NCBI GenBank assembly: GCA_950295325.1
Contig: OX485805.1
Span: 8,248,501-8,312,500, forward strand
Length of the DNA stretch: 64,000 bases
Origin: Polytrichum commune
Lineage: Eukaryota; Streptophyta; Polytrichopsida; Polytrichales; Polytrichaceae
Reading direction: 5' to 3'
This document shows positions 57,901-64,000 of this stretch, in pieces. The translations under genes were made by a program, and so were the position numbers. How positions within the stretch are numbered: position 1 is the stretch's first letter; each line of letters begins with the position of its first letter. Under the pieces are notes generated by a model. The model worked only from the letters and a program-made list of their open reading frames with translations, made no database searches and had not been told where the DNA came from.

Positions 57901-58848
57901 CTCGCTCTGGAGGTAACCTTGTAGGTATGGGCTGAAAAACATTAGCATATTCCTCCAACACGGTAGCATAAGGTGCGGCCACTGTGTCTTCTACATCGTC
58001 TCCAACCGCAGTCAACTGAATTAGGAACGACGTTTTTCCCTTCCGAATTGACCGTTTGAATTGCATGGCAGTGAGTCTATGGGGATTTGGACTCTGACAT
58101 TGCATTGGGTTCACATGCACTGTCATTTTACGGCGGCCCTTATACAACACGCATCATTTAGATTCAAAATCCAAGCGTGCCTTGTGTTGCACTAGCCAGT
58201 CGTTGCCCAATATCAAATCAATGCCTTCACTTAATTTTGCCACCAGACAAGTAATTTGGCTTTGATATTGCTATATTTTAACGTGGACTTTAATGTGCCC
58301 ATCCGTGGGGACTTCATCACCATTGCTTAATACCAGTGTGTTACTGCTATTTTTTACTTTTAACCCGAAGGTTTTAGCAAAACCAGAATTCACAAAGCAA
58401 TGTGATGCGGCACTGTCCATTAATACAGATGCATCCTGATGAGCTACTTGCCCTGAGAAACTCATCATCAGTTGAGACGATAGAGTGAGCTGACTCAAAA
58501 CACGTGGTCTAGGTTCATCCAAATAAACATGCTACTGTACTAAGTTTGATTCAAATTGATGGATCAACTTAAATCTTGGTAGAGTTCTCTTAAGACTTTT
58601 TGCTTTACGTTTGTCAACAATAAAACAAACACCGGTCTCATAGGGCGCTCCCTCTTTACTGTGCAAATAAGATCTCAAGAAACTTTGCAAATCATCCACT
58701 AATGGTATAATCAATGAGAACGCTCCATAAACTTTGGAGTTCACATCTAACACATCATGGAGTGGGAGTAACGGAGTTGGCAAAATTATGTCTTTATTCA
58801 AAATATCAGACACGATTACATTAAATTGCTTATTGATTAAGCCCTGAA
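54968..58848 (-). pseudogene. Chromovirus Pol: protease, RT, RNase H, integrase, chromodomain
   Basis: All pieces lie in one minus-strand frame, broken only by in-frame stops (58532, 58271, 58154, 57344, 56105, 55577, about 55528). Domains in order: retropepsin-like VLMDSAASHCFVNSG (about 58430; DSA replaces the usual DSG/DTG) and LILGNDWL; RT with FVKKNDGALRMVVDYRALN, FSSLDLAQDYHQI and VYLDDILIFSKN; RNase H with VVSDASLLGAGAVL and VTDHNPL; integrase zinc finger (H..HVGVTKT..CEICQRSK) and core with SMDFISGL, ILSDMDARF and HPQTDRQTERVNQ (D, D, E); LPRWIGPF; and a chromodomain YEVEGVLSHEDKG..FYLFKWLGY..NSWEPE. Chromodomains steer integration to marked chromatin. No frameshifts were seen, so decay is recent. 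Confidence 0.92.
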
Positions 58849-59346
58849 CCCGGGTACGCAACTCCCGTATTATATGGTCCTAATTATAATCACTTATAAT
58901 GCGTTTTAGTCCAATATTGAGTGATACAATTTGTTTTAATGTAGGAAATCCTTGTAGCCCTTCTAACAAGGAATCCAAAAATGTAATTATATATAGGAAA
59001 TGAATATATTTTGAAGCATATAATTGCATTAAAAACCTAATTATATGATTTTTTTAATACATGTCAAACTACCCAATTTTTTGGACTTTTTAATAAAATT
59101 TTAACATTGTGAATGAATTATAATTTTAATGGGAGGCAACTATTCGTGGCTTATAATTTTAATGGGAGGCTTAATAAATATGCAACCCAACTTTTTTTTC
59201 ATCTCATTTATTTAATTTGGTCTTCACCCAACTTTTTGATCATTTTAATTTGATATAATTTGATATAATTTTTACAAAAACCGTCCTCTAAGCCGTTTTA
59301 AGTACGATGCCCCCCTGCGTATAATATGGGAGTTGCGTACCCGGGG
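58849..59346. mobile_element. TIR element (498 bp) inserted between chromovirus gag and pol
   Basis: The ends CCCGGGTACGCAACTCCCG and its near-complement are inverted over about 25 bp. CCCTGAA occurs on both sides (58842-58848 and 59347-59353), a 7-bp (perhaps 8-bp with one mismatch) target duplication. Removing it joins EVIQ to GLINKQF in the Pol frame. The interior is AT-rich with a tandem TATAATTTTAATGGGAGGC (59131-59170) and no coding sequence. It is younger than the chromovirus. Confidence 0.85.
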
Positions 59347-59428
59347 CCCTGAATCACTTCCAAAGCATCACTAGGCAAATCAAAAACACCCTCCGAAACT
59401 TGAACAAGTCCTGACACTAGCCCACTGC

Positions 59429-60559
59429 CTAAGTGTCGGACTTGTGAAAAAACTTCTTGCCTTTCTTTGCAGATTGCTGCTCAACACTCTTCTTGCTATC
59501 AGGACAATCTCTAGCCAAGTGTCCTTCATTGTGACATTGAAAACAAAGACCATCCTTTTTGTCAGTGCTTCTTGCAGAATGGGTCTCCCCTTTACCCTGC
59601 TTACTCTTTTTGTAAAAGGCGGAAGAGCGGCCTTCAGAGCGGCGAGACTTGTTGTCTCTAATCGGCCCTATGTGGCCATTGGTCTTGGCAACTGGTGCAT
59701 CAGTATGAGACTTATCATTGTCCCGTCCTTTTGCATCTTGTGTGTACGTAGCGTCTATAGTCACTGCATAGTTGATGAGACGCTTAATATCTTCCCATGG
59801 CCCACCATCACCACGGGGATCCACGAGGATTTTTTTCCGTATTTCCTCCTTGAGACCAGACACAAATCGTTCAATCTTATCACCCCGGGAGATAGGTGAT
59901 TTGGTGATATGAAAACACAATTGCTGGAATTCATTTGCGTACTCTTCAACATAACCTTTCTGTCTCAGAGTGCGGAGCTTGTTTCTGGCAACTAACTCTT
60001 GATTTACACTGCCATAAGCAGTGAGAAGAGCATCATAAAAGTTGTCCCATAACTGCGGATCTTTATTCTCCGACGCAAGCTCCAACGCAAGAATGTCCCA
60101 ATGTTGGGCCACATTGGTTTCCAAGTACGTAGATGCAATTGTAACCCACTCCAAGGCAGGAATCTGGCGTGCTGTTAGGAATTTTTTCATCTGATTAAGC
60201 CACGCGAGAATGGTGACTTTGGATTTATCTTTGAATCGTTCCGGCTTTCCAGCAGCAGTGGTGGACTTAGAACGGTCCATATCATTATGCTTTTGCAACA
60301 CCTTAATCTGACATTCCAGCGTATCCAAACGACTGTCATGCTTATTAAGTAGTGAAAGCGTAAGATCCCCCTGTGCTTCAATGCGCTGAAACTGACTGTG
60401 GTCATCTATTAATTTCCCGTGACAATATTCCTGAATTGTCTGGGCAACCAAGTTACGCAGACCCTCATCACTGGGATGAGAGGAAGTCACAACAGGGGAA
60501 ACCTGAGGAAGGCTACCCTCCGTAGATGGACCGGATGTATCCATGTCATCAATGGCCAT
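59429..60559 (-). CDS. Chromovirus Gag, 376 residues
   Basis: I choose the start ATG 60559 (MAIDDMDTSGPSTEG), after which Gag-like sequence begins; the open frame upstream to 60760 looks like leader. A coiled coil (residues about 60-115) is followed by the capsid-like retrotransposon Gag domain: KPERFKDKSKVTILAWLNQM, YLETNVAQHWD, NFYDALLTAYGS and LRQKGYVEEYANEFQQL. A basic linker leads to one CCHC zinc knuckle, CFQCHNEGHLARDC, for RNA binding. The frame is intact and ends at 59429-59431. Pol codons overlap the end in the -1 frame through a run of six A (plus strand, 59447-59452), so either a programmed frameshift or a simple mutation in the run separates Gag from Pol. Confidence 0.9.
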   Translation of the reverse strand: MAIDDMDTSGPSTEGSLPQVSPVVTSSHPSDEGLRNLVAQTIQEYCHGKLIDDHSQFQRIEAQGDLTLSLLNKHDSRLDTLECQIKVLQKHNDMDRSKSTTAAGKPERFKDKSKVTILAWLNQMKKFLTARQIPALEWVTIASTYLETNVAQHWDILALELASENKDPQLWDNFYDALLTAYGSVNQELVARNKLRTLRQKGYVEEYANEFQQLCFHITKSPISRGDKIERFVSGLKEEIRKKILVDPRGDGGPWEDIKRLINYAVTIDATYTQDAKGRDNDKSHTDAPVAKTNGHIGPIRDNKSRRSEGRSSAFYKKSKQGKGETHSARSTDKKDGLCFQCHNEGHLARDCPDSKKSVEQQSAKKGKKFFHKSDT

Positions 60560-60941
60560 TGAAAATAAATAACACAAACACACAAAAATATACTGCCCAA
60601 AATTCCAGAAGAAAACATAAATTTTACAAGCAGAAATCCAAAAATTCCAGCAGGAACCTCCCCCCTTAGCAATCTGCTTGCAACTCTTTACACGAATCTT
60701 TGTCGCTCCTGGTGCTTCTGGTGTTCCTAGAAATTGAGTCACGGGGCTGCGTGCGTGCATGCTCGGCCGTATGAGTACGCGTATGCAGTTGCGTACGTAC
60801 GTACGTACCTATACACAACAAAAACCAAAACATGAAAATGCTACACCAATCCCCTCTTTTGCCAGCCCAAAATTACCACAACAGAAATTACACAACGGAA
60901 GAATTAGTAAACCCAAATGTAAACAAGGTACAAGAGCTTCT

Positions 60942-60953
60942 GCTCTGATACCA
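60942..60953 (-). other. Primer-binding site (initiator Met tRNA type)
   Basis: The minus strand reads TGGTATCAGAGC, complementary to the 3' end of plant initiator tRNA-Met, one base from the 5' LTR. Confidence 0.93.
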
Positions 60954-60954
60954 A

Positions 60955-61303
60955 TGTCACATATCTCAGAAATTATGAGATTCAAGAGGCATGTTCCACC
61001 CAACCTTTGAGCTTATATACTAGATACTACTATGAGTTGAGGCCACCTCCAACTAGTAGTTAAGTATATGCTAGCGAGCTCTCCCTCCATGCCTTTAGGA
61101 TAACTCTAAGTGCACTTAACTAATGGTCGTTACTTACGAGGTAGAACCAAGTGTAAAACCATAGCTTCAACTAGTTAACTCCCTTTACCTTTAGGACTGC
61201 TAGAGCACTCAGGGTAGCGCCTCTAGTCTTCTAGTGTAGGAGTCCTAGTTGAATGAGAGGTTGTAAATAAACAATAAACAATAAATATATAATACACGTT
61301 ACA
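60955..61303 (-). repeat. 5' LTR of the chromovirus
   Basis: 349 bp, same length and termini as the copy at 54409-54757. On the minus strand it carries the promoter for the element. AT-rich U3 start with tandem TTGTTTATTG words. Confidence 0.95.
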
Positions 61304-61308
61304 ATTTG

Positions 61309-63591
61309 ATCCTCATAGGATGTCACTAATAGTTGACTGAGGAGGCAAGATTCTTGCACGTGGGTGTTGCCCCTGGTTAAAATCAGCTATCTTTAGCAAT
61401 TTGGGCAACAACCCAAAGCAAACATACTCCAAAGATGGCATTGAAGTTCAATATGTGAGACACCCATCATCTGGTCAATGAAAGGCATATGAACTTCAAA
61501 ATTGAAAATTCAAATTCTCACATATATGTTTCCCAATATTGTACATGTGTGTACATTCTATTTGGGGGTATACGTCCATCCTATCATCCAATTTAGAAAA
61601 CTAAGATGCCCAACTTGATAGCTTCAACTTTGCAACCGTTGGATCTTCTCAAATTTTCTTGCTCAATAATGGAGTTTTTCTTCCCACGCATGCATTACAA
61701 GGTTGGCTTCTACATGCAAGTGGCCGATGAAAACAAATGTTCATGATAGTGAACTCAAATGCCCCTTAGTATGAAGATTCCAAGCTCATTGGAATGCACC
61801 TAGGCCAATAATGAATTAATAAGTTGAGTTGCCCTTGTAATACTTTTAGGTCCATAAAATGTATTAGTGGTTTTCATTTAGTCTAGATCCACCTGGGCAC
61901 TGCAAATAATCAAATCCACCTAAAAGTGTCTCTCACATGATTGAAATATCACATCCATTTGGATGGTGTATTTGAAGCACTTCCAATCATGCAAGCATTT
62001 GTGAAGTTTAAAACCCAAAATCCTACGAAACTCACATAAAGTCCATGCTTAGATGGCCGGGAATTCGTGGCACTCAAATCAAATCATCCGTGGGAGCTCA
62101 TTCATCTCATTGGATGAGATCAACTACTTTAGTATGACCCTTTTGGTGTCGGCTCCTTGTCTCAAGGTGACCGAAAATACTTAAGTTTGGTGTGTTAAAC
62201 CACCCCAACCTAATTCAAAGAATGTTAAGAAATACAAAGTTTAGTGCATCTAAAAATGAGTGCCTAGTGTAGAGGAAGTGGGTGCATCATGGGTTGCCAA
62301 CTATCATTACATGTGCGGTTATTTAAAAAAGATTATTATATCATTTTATTAAGCCATTTAAGGCTCCTTGCCCCCTCACCTTCTCATCTTTGTGTGAACG
62401 GCTTTTCTCCAACTTTCCATGTTTTTCTTTCCCCTCTTCATTATTTCTCTTGCACTTTCATCTTTGTCACATTCTTACAATTTTACAATTTCTCTCACAT
62501 CACTCACCTTGCATTCATTTTTGCAATATATTGTTTTTCTCAAAGTGTATTGTTTAGGGTCTCAGAGGTTCATTGTCTCATTGATTTGCTTTATTCATTT
62601 GAGTTATAATTCTATGGATTCCTCCTAGATCAGTAAATCTCAAACTTCAACCTCTTATTTTGTAACTGCTCGACCTGCTCGACCTGCTCATTTGTAACTA
62701 ACCCATGATGGTTCTCACAAAGCCTTGATTATGTCGTTAGTTTATCTGAGAACAGGTTGTACAGTGCCAAACTCGTTGAAATAGTATGATATTTAATGTC
62801 GCTATAGCAACATTTCGGATGACATTTTGTTATGAATAAGTAAACAAATATTGTCATGAATGATCATGGAATCACCCATTGGGCAAAAAAGCATACCTTC
62901 TCTCGTCAGCAATTTGTGATGAAATAATGTCATGGATGATTGAAATTTGAATGAAAACTCACTTTATAAATTACAAGAATTGCAACACAATAAATCTATA
63001 ATTCTCCAAAGGTTTTTAACGAATGACAACTAATGTTGGGTTCACATTTAGTGTTGATGACACTACACCATGGTTGACAATTAGTATTGAGCAAGACGAT
63101 TAGAATTGGTGACACTAAATATCATATTGTCTGCTCATGAGCTCGCTCCCACTAGCATGCGAAGGTAGTCTGGATTGCTGCAACTATAATTGTTGCAAAT
63201 TAAAATTGTTGCATCTAGAAATTTTGCAGGCACCAAATTTTTTTTAGAACTCGAGGAGCTATTTGTTTTTGGTAACGAAGATTTATAACATTTCAGATGA
63301 ATTCAGGGGCATATACCCCTCTTATAACATGCCTACTTGCATTCCGAATAGCTTGTGGTGTCCGGGGAGATTTTAAGACATAATTCGTTGAGTTCCTATT
63401 ATTCTCTAAATCGAACCAGTTATATGTTGACATTTTTCATTATTTATTTATATATAACTCTATAAAATAATGGATAATTATTTTAAAACTTCAACTTGTT
63501 ATTTCTCAAATTTAACCTCATTTTTTTGTAACTAGCGATAAATTTACCCCATTCATTGACTAGATGTGATTTTTTTGGAAATTTTGTGCAG
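61309..63591. other. AT-rich intergenic DNA
   Basis: No recognisable gene. The 106-codon frame at 62289-62609 is a pyrimidine-rich low-complexity reading. A triplet of CTGCTCGAC words is at 62667-62688. Near 63030-63130 the phrases 'TAGTGTTGATGACACTA', 'TTAGTATTGAGC' and 'TTGGTGACACTAAAT' repeat loosely. Confidence 0.5.
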
Positions 63592-64000
63592 AATTATGGA
63601 ATATATTCCAATTATTATAATTCCAATAACTATAGATATTCGCATGGTTTTTAATATTGAATCAATTCTCCCAATAATAGTGGACATTGCCCTCTCGGAA
63701 TGTACCATTACAATCACAGTGGAAGGTTATTTGCAAGGTAATGTTTTAATCATCTTTGCTACTCTTCAAGTGACACAAATGGTTTTTTTTTGGTTTTTTT
63801 TATGATACCTTATTATGTTTATTGTTTGCTATAATCCATGAAATTGAAAACTCACAATATCTTATTCGAAATTTGTATCTTTTGTAGATGTTTCACACAT
63901 CCATTCATCGTGTCTTATTAAGGCAACGGAGGATAATGATGCAATGAATCCAGAGGGACAAGAAGATTACAACCCAATAGACGAAGATGAAGCCTCCAAA
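63592..64000 (+). CDS. Two putative exons of an unidentified gene, running off the window
   Basis: Exon a, 63592-63737, lies between TTTTGTGCAG and CAAG|GTAATG. Exon b starts at 63888 after CTTTTGTAG and is open to the window end. Joined at phase 1, the reading is IDIRMVFNIESILPIIVDIA, ECTITITVEGYLQ, then DVSHIHSSCLIKATEDND and an acidic stretch EGQEDYNPIDEDEASK. An ATG at 63596 might be the start or internal. The product is unknown: hydrophobic strand-like segments followed by an acidic tail. Consistent splice signals and phase are the only support. Confidence 0.4.

Larger units (their letters stand above)
54409..61303 (-). mobile_element. Nearly full-length Ty3/gypsy chromovirus, 6895 bp
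   Basis: A complete layout on the minus strand: LTR (60955-61303), primer-binding site, gag, protease, RT, RNase H, integrase, chromodomain, polypurine tract, LTR (54409-54757). Target duplications are ATTCG (54404-54408) and ATTTG (61304-61308), one mismatch. The two 349-bp LTRs differ at about 7 sites by eye (about 2%), so insertion is fairly recent. Pol has stops and a 498-bp TIR element is inserted near the gag/pol boundary, so this copy cannot move on its own. Confidence 0.95.

Noticed and set aside
60560-60760. Extension of Gag to the upstream ATG at 60760
   Set aside because: The extra 67 residues are Cys/Trp/Phe-rich and unlike Gag; the leader downstream of the primer-binding site is a better explanation and ATG 60559 begins normal Gag sequence.

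Overview
This window is nuclear DNA of a land plant with a large, repeat-rich genome. Coding sequence is split by GT-AG introns and RNA-type repeats are nested inside one another. The only long intact resident gene (36.5-42.1 kb) joins a protein kinase to an NB-ARC domain and leucine-rich repeats. Kinase-NBS-LRR receptors (PNL class) are known from mosses, so a bryophyte is the most likely source; this is an inference, and another early-diverging streptophyte cannot be excluded.

Layout. 0-6.9 kb: remnants of a Ty1/copia gag (minus) and a LINE reverse transcriptase (plus), each interrupted by a copy of the same non-autonomous hAT-like element with a perfect 8-bp target duplication; the LINE is also split by a probable solo LTR. 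7.0-11.8 kb: decayed Ty3/gypsy pol split by a 1.9-kb solo LTR with a TCATT target duplication. 12.6-17.9 kb: broken gag-like coding sequence of unknown family, split by a GC-rich segment packed with small hairpins. 18.0-21.9 kb: a second unknown gag-like element with a 683-codon open frame and extreme enrichment of CCGGA words in coding and non-coding parts. 22-31 kb: AT-rich DNA with small TIR elements, a LINE tail and diverged inverted repeats. 31.1-33.6 kb: a probable host gene for a small two-helix membrane protein, its end module repeated in tandem, plus a broken partial duplicate. 36.5-45.7 kb: the immune-receptor gene and its LRR array. 45.7-54.4 kb: AT-rich DNA, minisatellites and coding relics. 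54.4-61.3 kb: a nearly full-length Ty3/gypsy chromovirus (minus) with both LTRs, primer site, purine tract and 5-bp target duplication, carrying a 498-bp TIR insertion. 63.6-64.0 kb: two phase-compatible putative exons of an unidentified gene running off the edge.

The receptor gene is the biological centre. Three phase-0 exons encode about 1752 residues: an N-terminal helical domain, a non-RD kinase (HLD for HRD, DYG for DFG), a complete NB-ARC (P-loop, LDD, TTR, GLPL, FLDIACFF, MHD) and about 30 LRRs. Those LRRs are the first part of a 5.7-kb array of about 79 near-identical 72-bp units. The frame ends at a TGA that recurs at repeat-unit spacing further down, so the array has apparently been spreading a nonsense variant by unequal exchange or conversion. 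Most of the remaining sequence is mobile DNA in various states of decay.
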